Shown in pieces: positions 27,818-36,079 of a stretch of 64,000 nucleotides of DNA (the stretch's first letter is position 1; every line of letters begins with the position of its first letter). The notes beneath the pieces were generated by a model. That model had not been told where the DNA came from. It did not search any database and saw only the letters and a list, made by a program, of their open reading frames with translations. The translations under genes were made by a program, and so were the position numbers. This stretch comes from Saprospiraceae bacterium (GTDB lineage: Bacteria; Bacteroidota; Bacteroidia; Chitinophagales; Saprospiraceae). The DNA lies in NCBI GenBank assembly GCA_016708265.1, contig JADJGA010000003.1, positions 372,001 through 436,000 on the forward strand, read 5' to 3'.

Positions 27818-28789
27818 CTATTTTTTATAAATTAATCTTAGCACTAAGTGGAATAATATAAAGAAAATAATAATTGAAAAAGCAATGATACTTATTGCAT
27901 TCATATAATAATTTCTGTTGGCACCAATTACAAATGCATCATTCATCATGGTACCATTAAAAAATCCAAATTTATCTCTGTTCTCTTTCAAAGTATGCTT
28001 ATATAAGGAAGTGGTCAACAATGAATTACTCCTGTGACATTCTATACATTTTTTTACTGCTTTTTCCTTCTCCATAATATTATGTGCTACTAAGAGACTA
28101 TCATTGTATTCTGCATGGCATTCAATGCATCTGACATTTTTGAAATGCAATTCATGATTTGGCAACCAGGGATGAGATTTTTCATTGATTACTGCAATAC
28201 TGTCACTTAATAAATAAAACCTGTTTGTTTTATAATTATGACAATGCAGGCACATTTGATTGCTATATTGAACAATATCGCTGATTTTATCTTTCTTTCT
28301 TGCATTTAATTCATAATAATGCGGGTTATGACACATTTCACATCTGGCTGCAGTGCCCATCTCCCTTCCATGAATACTTTTCTGCATCTCTATTTCAATT
28401 TCTTCAAAATGAAATTTTGCAAAATTCTCATCTCCGGAATGACAATCCTGGCAGGTATATTTTGACTCAAGTTTCAAATTTGCAGCATGCGGATAAATCT
28501 CATATTCTTTCTCATGACAATCTGTGCATTCAAATGTTCTGTGAACACTTTTTTTATACAAATCCTTATTAATGATAAAATATGGATTCATCCTCTTGTG
28601 AATGGTATCAGATAATACTTCATTGTAAAACTGGAAATAGTATTTACCATGGCATTTTAAGCATTTAGTATTATCCGCCACTTTCTGTTCCTGTGAATAT
28701 ATATTCAAAGAAAACAAAATAATCAAGAAGGATAAAAACAATTCCAACTTGAATCTAAAATTTTTCCTTATAAAAATGTTCTTCAGCAT
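27818..28789 (-). CDS. Heptaheme c-type cytochrome with C-terminal membrane anchor
   Basis: 323 residues. A signal peptide (residues about 14-33) is followed by seven CxxCH motifs (CLKCH, CTDCH, CQDCH, CEMCH, CLHCH, CIECH, CIECH) and a C-terminal transmembrane helix (AISIIAFSIIIFFILFHLVLRLIYKK). Spare histidines could be distal ligands. Co-transcribed with the cytochrome b at 27191. It is divergent from the plus-strand cluster starting at 29210; the shared intergenic region holds the GACGAAAAATC pair. Confidence 0.86.
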   Translation of the reverse strand: MLKNIFIRKNFRFKLELFLSFLIILFSLNIYSQEQKVADNTKCLKCHGKYYFQFYNEVLSDTIHKRMNPYFIINKDLYKKSVHRTFECTDCHEKEYEIYPHAANLKLESKYTCQDCHSGDENFAKFHFEEIEIEMQKSIHGREMGTAARCEMCHNPHYYELNARKKDKISDIVQYSNQMCLHCHNYKTNRFYLLSDSIAVINEKSHPWLPNHELHFKNVRCIECHAEYNDSLLVAHNIMEKEKAVKKCIECHRSNSLLTTSLYKHTLKENRDKFGFFNGTMMNDAFVIGANRNYYMNAISIIAFSIIIFFILFHLVLRLIYKK

Positions 28790-29209
28790 AATTGTTAATA
28801 TTGGTTAGGAATCAATCAGATTTTAATTTTTTATCTCTTATTGACAATTAAATAACCGCAAAAATAAATTTAAATATCAAATAAATTGAAAATGTGAAAA
28901 AAAAGCTGCAATTTAAATCCATTATAAATCAATCAAGAGATTATTAATAAGTATGGCATTTTTACTCCAAACATAATAAGGAATCAGATACTCCAAAAGA
29001 TTCAGACGAAAAATCAACTAAAATGACGAAAAATCGACAAGTTTAATTATTGCTTTTTATTTAGCTTGGCATTATTTTACATCTTAATATTCTGAAAATG
29101 AATATAATAAAAAAATACATATTTATTTATCTCAGTATTCAATATAGTGGAATAGTAATTGATGATTATGATAATGGCAATATTTTTTAATAAATAAAAG
29201 TATAATATT
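28790..29209. promoter_or_regulatory. Divergent intergenic region of electron-transfer cluster 2
   Basis: 420 bp between the divergent cytochrome units. It contains two exact copies of GACGAAAAATC at 29005-29015 and 29025-29035, exactly 20 bp apart, about 175-205 bp before the start codon at 29210. I see no convincing -24/-12 sigma-54 promoter. Confidence 0.5.
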
Positions 29210-29590
29210 ATGTTTACGAGATTGTTATTTACATTATGTTTTCTGTTAATCAGCCTGATGGTAATTACATCATGCGAATATGAGGTCATCGAATTCGACC
29301 AGCCTGATCCAACAGTAGAAATTAAATTTTCAAATGATATTCTTCCTATTTTTAATAAAGGTTGCAATGTTGCGGGTTGTCACTCAGCAGGTCATGTTGT
29401 AGTCGATCTGACTGCAGCAAACGCTTATAAGGATTTGTTTGCAAAAAATATGATAGATACTGAATTTCCCGAACAAAGCAAGCTTTATGCAAAATTGGTT
29501 GCTGCAGGAAGTACACATACAGGCAGATCAACACCGACAGAACTAGAAACAATTTTGCTTTGGATAAGGCAAGGAGCAAAGAATAATTGA
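29210..29590 (+). CDS. Monoheme lipoprotein cytochrome with CX4CH motif
   Basis: 126 residues. The lipobox is MVITSC (Cys about 22). The only heme site is CNVAGCH, a CX4CH variant like those of 'planctomycete-type' cytochrome domains. The C-terminus (STPTELETILLWIRQGAKNN) also fits that domain, which usually ends in ...IxxWIxxGA. It is the first gene of the plus-strand part of cluster 2 and is probably a periplasmic or outer-membrane-anchored electron carrier. Confidence 0.72.
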   Translation: MFTRLLFTLCFLLISLMVITSCEYEVIEFDQPDPTVEIKFSNDILPIFNKGCNVAGCHSAGHVVVDLTAANAYKDLFAKNMIDTEFPEQSKLYAKLVAAGSTHTGRSTPTELETILLWIRQGAKNN

Positions 29591-29631
29591 AAACTGAACT
29601 ATAATTGATAAAAAATTTAAAATATATTAAT

Positions 29632-30513
29632 ATGAAACGATTTATACTATTTATAGCTGTATTTGTAATATTCAATTATATTTCAAATGCACAGGAAGAA
29701 GTGACAAATGAAGAAACACAAACTGAAGAAGTAAAAGACAAACCTGTTAAATCACCTTTTGAAACTGCAGTTCTTATTGATTTTCCTACTACTGTAATTC
29801 CCAGTAAAGGAAGTTTTCAGTTATTGATTCACCACAGGTTCGGAACAATAAATAATGGCATTTCAGATATTTATGGTATTTACGCACCATCAAACATCCA
29901 AATGACATTTGATTACTCTTTATTTGATTTTTTACAATTAGGATTTTCAAGTGAAAAGAACAATAAAATACAGGAACTCCATGGAAAACTTAATTTGTTA
30001 ACTCAAACCAGGTCGGGTAAGATACCTGTATCAGTTTCCCTTTACAGTATGGTAGGGGTTGGTGCTAAAAGTGAAGACTTCTATGGTAAAAATTATCGTT
30101 TTAATAACAGGATTACTCTTTTTGAGCAATTGATAATATCACGAAAATTCAATGAGAGGTTATCTTTGCTTACAGGTGCAAGTTATTCGCATTACAATGC
30201 AGTATCTTATGATAAAGGAGAAAAGCACGACCATGTTGGGATTCATTTAGGAGGCAGATGCAAGCTATGGTCTGAAAACTCATTTATTTTTGAATATACA
30301 TATCCATTCATAATAGCAACTGTTACTGAAGAATTAACTCCACCTAAACAAGGATTTTCTGCCGGTTTGGAATTTGGCACCAGCACGCATGGATTCCAGG
30401 TATTTGTATCAAATTATCAGGAATTGAATCCGGTACAGAATATATCAAGAACACAATATGATTTCTTCAAAGGTGATTTGCTTTTAGGTTTTAATATTAC
30501 AATAAGATTTTAG
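29632..30513 (+). CDS. DUF5777 beta-barrel protein
   Basis: 293 residues from ATG 29632, which begins a signal peptide ending SNAQ. Contains the typical DUF5777 run: PFETAVLIDFPTTVIPSKG, LIHHRFGTINNGISD, YGIYAPSNIQMTFDYSL, HDHVGIHLGGR and a terminal GDLLLGFNITIRF (outer-membrane signature). Likely an outer-membrane barrel. In this context it could be a pore partner for the cytochromes; the family's function is not established. Confidence 0.82.
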   Translation: MKRFILFIAVFVIFNYISNAQEEVTNEETQTEEVKDKPVKSPFETAVLIDFPTTVIPSKGSFQLLIHHRFGTINNGISDIYGIYAPSNIQMTFDYSLFDFLQLGFSSEKNNKIQELHGKLNLLTQTRSGKIPVSVSLYSMVGVGAKSEDFYGKNYRFNNRITLFEQLIISRKFNERLSLLTGASYSHYNAVSYDKGEKHDHVGIHLGGRCKLWSENSFIFEYTYPFIIATVTEELTPPKQGFSAGLEFGTSTHGFQVFVSNYQELNPVQNISRTQYDFFKGDLLLGFNITIRF

Positions 30514-30530
30514 TAGAAAAATAAATCATT

Positions 30531-31487
30531 ATGGAAAACAAGGATAGCAGAAGGAATTTTATAAAAAATTCCTTATTATTTGGATTGGGAGGAGGTGCAA
30601 TTTCATTGATTTCTGCATGTAATGAAACCAAAGACCCTGAGAACAAAGGCCCAATGGTCAAGGTGTTGACTACAGATGGTAAATTAGTTGAAGTGCCTGT
30701 CAGTAGTATCAATCCGAAAGAAAATGTTGGACCTGAGGAATCAAGAAAAGGTATTCCGGGCAGGAATTTTGTGATGGTAATTGATTTGGCAAAATGCAAA
30801 AATGCAAGAAAATGTGTTGAAAGCTGCCAGAAAGCTCATGACCTCGAAATAAATGAAGAACATATGAAGGTTCAGCTACTTAGAGATAGCGAAGACGGAC
30901 CTTTATATTGGCTTCCTAAACCATGTTTTCATTGCAATCAACCACCATGTGTTACTGTTTGTCCTACAGGAGCCACTTATAAAAGAGATGACAACATCGT
31001 CCTCATTGATAATACAAGATGTATTGGATGCAAATTCTGTGTTTCAAGTTGTCCTTATTCATCGAGGTCTTTCAATTGGAAACATAAAAAAATATTCGAT
31101 AGAAGTGATATTAAATACTCACCTGAAACCAGTGTGCCAAGGGCAGAAGGAACAGTAATGAAATGCGATTTTTGTCCTGATATGGCAAGGGAAGGTAAAT
31201 TACCGCATTGTGTTACAGGATGCCCTATGGGAGTTATATATTATGGAGACAAAAACGAAGATATAGTTACCAACGGTGAAGAGAGTCTTCAATTTTCTAA
31301 AGTCATTAAAGAAAAGGGAGGATACCGTTATCTTGAATACCTGGGTACTAAACCAAATGTTTATTACTTACCTCCTGTAAACCGACAATTTCCTGTTGAG
31401 CGGGGATTTGATATTGATAAGCAAATTCTGGAAAGGTATAAAAATGTTCCAGAGGTGAAAGATTTTCTTGAAAAAGGCAATAGTTAA
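30531..31487 (+). CDS. Tat-exported four-cluster ferredoxin (PsrB/NrfC/HmcB-like)
   Basis: 318 residues. Twin-Arg signal SRRNFIKNSLLFGLGGG, with ISACNE following (possible lipoprotein). The cysteine groups are those of a 4x[4Fe-4S] electron-transfer subunit: FHCNQPPCVTVCP, CIGCKFCVSSCP, KCDFCPDMAREGKLPHCVTGCP. The first group is unusual, CKNARKCVESC (CX5CX3C instead of the common CX2CX2C). It precedes the NrfD gene by 17 bp, the normal partner, so the pair should move electrons between the quinone pool and the periplasm. No catalytic molybdopterin subunit is present in the window. Confidence 0.88.
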   Translation: MENKDSRRNFIKNSLLFGLGGGAISLISACNETKDPENKGPMVKVLTTDGKLVEVPVSSINPKENVGPEESRKGIPGRNFVMVIDLAKCKNARKCVESCQKAHDLEINEEHMKVQLLRDSEDGPLYWLPKPCFHCNQPPCVTVCPTGATYKRDDNIVLIDNTRCIGCKFCVSSCPYSSRSFNWKHKKIFDRSDIKYSPETSVPRAEGTVMKCDFCPDMAREGKLPHCVTGCPMGVIYYGDKNEDIVTNGEESLQFSKVIKEKGGYRYLEYLGTKPNVYYLPPVNRQFPVERGFDIDKQILERYKNVPEVKDFLEKGNS

Positions 31488-31504
31488 TCAAAATTAGCAA
31501 AGTA

Positions 31505-32845
31505 ATGGATTTAATAAACAGAAAAAATGAACTCGTAGGAGAATTTTATCCTCAAATGATTAGATTCAGTTCCAGGACAAAAATTTGGATCGGAGTATTG
31601 ATATTAATAATTTTGGCAGGATTTTATGCTCTTTATTTTCAGATAAGCAGGGGGCATGAAGCCACAGGTATGCGAAATAATGTTGTTTGGGGTGTCTATA
31701 TTGTGAATTTTATTTTTTTTGTTACAATCAGTTATTCAGGAGCATTTATATCAGGTGTTTTACATTTTTATGAAACTCCCTGGAAAAATTCTTTGTCCAG
31801 AATTTTAGAAATCATTACTGTTCTATCCCTGATAATAGGACCCGTATTTATATTGTTGTGTATCGGCAGGCTGGACAGGTTGCACTATTTATTTTTGTAC
31901 CCAAGGATCCAGTCCCCTATTACATGGGATATTATTGCCATTATGACTGATCTGATTGGCTGTTTTGTATATCTTTATATTACTTTTATACCTGATCTGG
32001 CAATCTTAAGAGATTATAGTCAGGCTAATGATACAATGCCTGAATGGAGAAAAAAATTATATAAATTACTTTCCATTGGTTATAAAGATACGGAAGAGCA
32101 GAGAAATCTTCTGGAAAAGACAAAAAGAAGAATGTCAACAATGATTATAGCATTGGCCATAGTTGCCTATACTGTACTCGCATGGATCTTTAGCCTTACT
32201 CTGCAGCCCGGGTGGAATAGTACTATTTTTGCACCTTATTTTATTATTGCCGGATTATATTCTGGAGTTGGACTAATAATAATTTGTATGTACATAGTCC
32301 GAAAGTATTACAAACTTGAAAGCTATATTAATAAGAATCATTTTATTGGAGCCGGAGTTTTATTGATCATTTTAGGAGTTCTATTCGGATATTTTACATT
32401 CAGTCAATATTTCCCAATGTGGTTTAGCAGTAAAATTAATGATATTGACTTGTTGAATAAACTGTTCTCATTATATTTCTGGCAATTTATTGGTGCAAAT
32501 TATATTGGAGTTTTAGTACCTATTCTGATAATATTATTCAAAAAACTGAGAACAATAAACTTCATCACATTTGGAGGAGTAGTTGCAGTATTGGCTCTTT
32601 GGCTGAACAGATATTTTATTGTTGTACCTACTCTTGAAACTCCATACATTCCGATTCAGGATACAAGACAGGCATATCTGTTTTATTATGCTACCTGGGT
32701 AGAATGGGCTTTGACATTGGCCGGTTTTGCTACTTTCTGTTTGTTGTTTACGTTAATATTAAAATTAGTTCCGGTCGTTCATATTTCCGATATAATAAAT
32801 TTTGAGCGTAAAAAGAAAAAGAGTTTAGACCTTGCCACCGATTAG
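31505..32845 (+). CDS. NrfD/PsrC-family quinone-interacting membrane protein
   Basis: 446 residues with about ten hydrophobic helices. The NrfD/PsrC character is visible in WGVYIVNFIFFVTISYSGAFISG, GRLDRLHYLFLYPRIQSPITWDI and the NRYFIVVPTL motif. Somewhat long for the family. It receives or donates electrons to the adjacent Tat ferredoxin. Together they resemble the core of Hmc, Qrc, Cbc and alternative complex III type complexes. Confidence 0.88.
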   Translation: MDLINRKNELVGEFYPQMIRFSSRTKIWIGVLILIILAGFYALYFQISRGHEATGMRNNVVWGVYIVNFIFFVTISYSGAFISGVLHFYETPWKNSLSRILEIITVLSLIIGPVFILLCIGRLDRLHYLFLYPRIQSPITWDIIAIMTDLIGCFVYLYITFIPDLAILRDYSQANDTMPEWRKKLYKLLSIGYKDTEEQRNLLEKTKRRMSTMIIALAIVAYTVLAWIFSLTLQPGWNSTIFAPYFIIAGLYSGVGLIIICMYIVRKYYKLESYINKNHFIGAGVLLIILGVLFGYFTFSQYFPMWFSSKINDIDLLNKLFSLYFWQFIGANYIGVLVPILIILFKKLRTINFITFGGVVAVLALWLNRYFIVVPTLETPYIPIQDTRQAYLFYYATWVEWALTLAGFATFCLLFTLILKLVPVVHISDIINFERKKKKSLDLATD

Positions 32846-32873
32846 ATGAAAAATAAAATAGAAAATAAATAAA

Positions 32874-33752
32874 ATGAAGATAATAAATAAAATTAATCTG
32901 ACCCTTTTGTTTACTTTATTTGGTAGTTTCATTTCCTTGACTTTTGCACAAGAAAATGGTCTCGCTAAATTTAATATTTCGTTTGACCTGACATCTGTTA
33001 AACAAGAAGACAATTCCAGATTATTTAAAATAGAATTTTCAGCAACTAATAAGGATGATAAAAAAGATATTGTTTCTATTGTAGATGCAGAGGTCAATTT
33101 TTATAATATCCTGGATGATCAGGAGATATTGCTTGGAAAATCAAAAACCAGTAAGGAAGGTGTAGTTTCTATTGTGGTTCCTGGTACGCATAAATACTTG
33201 AAAGATAAGGATGGATACATTACTGTCGTTGCAAAATATGATGGTAATGATGTTATGGACTCACAGGAAAGTGAATTGATGTTTAAAGACCTTTTTCTCG
33301 AAATAGAAATAAATACTGAAGATAGCATTCGTACTGCTACGATAAATGCTTATACTATGGAAAATGAAGGAGAAAAGAAAGAAATTGAGACATTGGATAT
33401 AGTAATAGGTGTGAAAGGTATGCTGTCAAAATTAGTATTGGAGGAAAGCACCCTTGAGAATGGTGTTTATGAGTATGAATTGCCGTCCGATATCCATGGA
33501 AATTCAATGGGCGATTTAACAATTTTTGTAAAAGTGGATGAAAATGCAGATTTTGGTAATGTAATTAAAACAACAACTATAAAGGATGCCTTTGCATTAA
33601 ATAAGCCTGTAATTGAAAGGAATAAACTCTGGACGGATGCAGCACCTATCTGGATGTATGTAGTTTTATCTATTTTACTTTTAGTTGTGTGGTCAAATTA
33701 TCTAATTTCCATTATCAATTTGATAAGAATAAATAAAATTGGAAAATCTTAA
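32874..33752 (+). CDS. Periplasmic Ig-like protein with C-terminal anchor
   Basis: 292 residues: signal peptide to about residue 25 (LTFAQEN), beta-rich Ig/CarboxypepD-like segments (about 30-240) and a C-terminal transmembrane helix (about 262-285, IWMYVVLSILLLVVWSNYLI). Family not recognised. Its place between nrfD-like and cytochrome c genes suggests a structural subunit of the same complex. Confidence 0.62.
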   Translation: MKIINKINLTLLFTLFGSFISLTFAQENGLAKFNISFDLTSVKQEDNSRLFKIEFSATNKDDKKDIVSIVDAEVNFYNILDDQEILLGKSKTSKEGVVSIVVPGTHKYLKDKDGYITVVAKYDGNDVMDSQESELMFKDLFLEIEINTEDSIRTATINAYTMENEGEKKEIETLDIVIGVKGMLSKLVLEESTLENGVYEYELPSDIHGNSMGDLTIFVKVDENADFGNVIKTTTIKDAFALNKPVIERNKLWTDAAPIWMYVVLSILLLVVWSNYLISIINLIRINKIGKS

Positions 33753-33842
33753 CATTACATTATGAAACATTTTTAAAGATTTTTCGTCAAAGAGTATATT
33801 ACAAATTATAAATTTTTTTAAACATTAAACAAATTATTATTT
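33753..33842. promoter_or_regulatory. Leader of the monoheme cytochrome gene with inverted GACGAAAAATC
   Basis: GATTTTTCGTC (33778-33788) is the exact reverse complement of the motif at 29005, 29025 and 34346. It lies 55-65 bp before the start codon at 33843. Confidence 0.45.
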
Positions 33843-34256
33843 ATGAGAAAGAACTTAGTTAAATTAGTTTTTAGTATTTTGGGAATAATGATCTTTTCTC
33901 TTATCCTATTCTCATTTGCAGATGGTGGTAAGGGTAAACCATGGGATATTCCTGCAAAATACAAAAAGATGAAAAACCCTACTACTGCAAATGCAGAAAA
34001 CTTAAAGATTGGAAAACAATTGTATGATAAGCATTGTGCTTCATGTCACGGGAAAAAAGGATTGGGTGATGGAGTAAAAGGCAAAAAACTCGACACCGAG
34101 ATGCCTGATATTACAACAAAGACCTACAAATCACAGGCTGATGGAGTTAAATACTATCAATCATTCATTGGAAGAGATGATATGCCCAACTTTGAAAAGA
34201 AAATTCCGGATGAGGAAGACAGATGGTTTATCATAAATTATATGGATAAATTCTAA
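33843..34256 (+). CDS. Monoheme cytochrome c (class I)
   Basis: 137 residues with an N-terminal signal or anchor (LVKLVFSILGIMIFSLILFSFA) and a single CxxCH in GKQLYDKHCASCHGKKGLGDG. The distal Met is probably in GRDDMPNFEKKIPDEEDRWFIINYM. Typical small periplasmic electron carrier. A strong terminator follows. Confidence 0.88.
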   Translation: MRKNLVKLVFSILGIMIFSLILFSFADGGKGKPWDIPAKYKKMKNPTTANAENLKIGKQLYDKHCASCHGKKGLGDGVKGKKLDTEMPDITTKTYKSQADGVKYYQSFIGRDDMPNFEKKIPDEEDRWFIINYMDKF

Positions 34257-34277
34257 AATGAATTTTAGATATAATAG

Positions 34278-34311
34278 AAAGGAGGTTGAGTCAATTTCAA
34301 CCTCCTTTTTT
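34278..34311 (+). terminator. Rho-independent terminator
   Basis: Stem AAAGGAGGTTGA / TCAACCTCCTTT followed by a T-run, 20 bp after the cytochrome stop codon. It closes the transcription unit that starts at 29210 or 33843. Confidence 0.85.
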
Positions 34312-34553
34312 ATTGTCCGTTTATTGTGCAGGCATTATTAATATTGACGAAAAATCATTGCAAATGTCGAAATATCGTCTTTAAATTTCAAAAGAAAAAG
34401 TTATTTAAAATTTATTTTCAATAATTATAAATTTATAACTAATTGATATTCTTTGCAATACCATGATATCTGTACTAATATTCCTCGAACTATCATTTAC
34501 AGGAATAAAAATTGCATATATAATAGTACACAAATTAATTAATTCAAAAATCT
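34312..34553 (+). promoter_or_regulatory. Upstream region of the collagen-like cytochrome gene with motif pair
   Basis: GACGAAAAATC at 34346-34356 and a two-mismatch copy GTCGAAATATC at 34366-34376, again exactly 20 bp apart and about 180-210 bp before the start codon. This mirrors the arrangement before 29210. Confidence 0.5.
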
Positions 34554-35906
34554 ATGTGTATGAGAAAGAATTTTATATTATTTATGGGAATCCTATTTTT
34601 AGGAATTTTTATGATGTCTTGTGAAGGTCCTATAGGCCCTGAAGGACCAGCAGGAAAAGATGGAGTTGACGGTAAAGACGGCAAAGACGGCAAAGATGCT
34701 GCAGTTGGCTGTGCTGAGTGTCATAATCCAACCAGTGCGATGGCAAAGGCAAGCGAATACGAATTGTCAAAACATTTTTATGGTGAAGCAGCTTTTGAAG
34801 AAGCCGGCAATGTTACTTGTGCCCCTTGTCATGCTTCTGAAGGCTTCAAATACGTAATTCAGAACAACATCCCTGCAACATTCGCTTTGAATGCAACTAC
34901 AGGAAAGTATTCAAATAATTATGTAGCTACTGCTTCAACTTCATTTGGATCAATCAAATGCGAAACCTGCCATTCAGCCTTGCATACAACCTATGGAACA
35001 AAAGACTATGCTTTTGCTACAACTGCGCCTGTTCCGTTGACTATGTGGGCAGGTGGAAAAACAGTCAATCTGCCTGCTGATGGTGGCAAGAGTCATCTTT
35101 GCGTCAGATGTCACCAACCAAGGCCATTTGCAACATCTACATCACTTTCTGATGGTAATGTAGTTGATTATGCTGCTCTCGCTTCAAACCCAAATGGAAT
35201 TTATTTTGATACTGAAGTAGGTAATAAAGCTCCAAACAAACATCTTCCAAGTTACAGATTTCATGTACATTATGGAGTTGTAGGAGCTGTATATGCTGGT
35301 ATGGGAGGTGTAGAATTTACGGGTAGTGAATCATATGCAAATTCATTCCATACTGCCAATGCTTCTTGTCAGGACTGCCATACTGCACCGATGACAGGTC
35401 GTGCCGGAGGCCATACTTTTAAAGTAAGGAATGGAGAAGGAGCACTTTCTTCCTCAACAAGCTGGAATTTCAATGGCTGTAATACTACTGATTGCCATGG
35501 TGCCGTCAAAATTTCAGCTACTAACACAACTTACTGGGTAAATCCAAGGAATGACATCAAAACATTGCTAAATACTCTTGCTGACAAGATAAATGCAATA
35601 GGTGGTGGTCAGAACATACTTCATGCAGACACAGATGGAGAAACTAACCTGTGGGCAGGTATGACAACCGGTAATTTCGATGGTTACTTAGACATATATG
35701 ATGCTTCTGCAAATCCAGAAGGTTATTGGAGAAATCCAGGCAATACAAGCGCAGCCAATATGGCAAAACCGAAGTTCCCATCATTGACAAATGCACAGGT
35801 TGGAGCTTTAATAAACTTCCAGTTTGGATTAAGAGAATACAGCCTTGGTATTCATAATTACAAGTATGTCAAAGCACTTCTTACTAATACAATTGCGAAG
35901 CTATAA
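34554..35906 (+). CDS. Multiheme lipoprotein with collagen-like stalk
   Basis: 450 residues (start at 34554 or the ATG at 34560). The lipobox is FMMSCEG (Cys about 23). It is followed at once by a Gly-X-Y stretch (GPIGPEGPAGKDGVDGKDGKDGKD, residues about 25-48), then the heme domain with CAECH, CAPCH, CETCH, CVRCH, CQDCH and one CX4CH (CNTTDCH), six hemes in all. The C-terminal part is heme-free. A lipid-anchored collagen-like stalk suggests display on the outer surface. It is followed by its own terminator, and its upstream motif pair is shared with the 29210 unit. Confidence 0.82.
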   Translation: MCMRKNFILFMGILFLGIFMMSCEGPIGPEGPAGKDGVDGKDGKDGKDAAVGCAECHNPTSAMAKASEYELSKHFYGEAAFEEAGNVTCAPCHASEGFKYVIQNNIPATFALNATTGKYSNNYVATASTSFGSIKCETCHSALHTTYGTKDYAFATTAPVPLTMWAGGKTVNLPADGGKSHLCVRCHQPRPFATSTSLSDGNVVDYAALASNPNGIYFDTEVGNKAPNKHLPSYRFHVHYGVVGAVYAGMGGVEFTGSESYANSFHTANASCQDCHTAPMTGRAGGHTFKVRNGEGALSSSTSWNFNGCNTTDCHGAVKISATNTTYWVNPRNDIKTLLNTLADKINAIGGGQNILHADTDGETNLWAGMTTGNFDGYLDIYDASANPEGYWRNPGNTSAANMAKPKFPSLTNAQVGALINFQFGLREYSLGIHNYKYVKALLTNTIAKL

Positions 35907-35927
35907 AACGTGAAAGTTAATAAATTG

Positions 35928-35961
35928 AAAAAGACTGTCATTTTTGACAGTCTTTTTTTTT
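35928..35961 (+). terminator. Rho-independent terminator
   Basis: Stem AAAGACTGTCA / TGACAGTCTTT, loop of T, then a T-run, 22 bp after the stop of the multiheme lipoprotein gene. Confidence 0.85.
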
Positions 35962-36079
35962 ATCCGGATTTTACTTTATCCTTACATTGGAACAAGCATT
36001 GTTTTAAAAATTCAATAGCTGCTGCAAGTTAAGTAAAGGTATCAGATGTATTTAAAAATGGATTTGACCCCTCATTTTT

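Noticed and set aside
29060..29080. Sigma-54 promoter (TTGGCATTATTTTACA) before the 29210 gene
   Set aside because: The -24-like TTGGCA is present, but the -12 GC is missing at the required distance. The same is true for TGGCACG at 39921 and TTTGCA near 34455.
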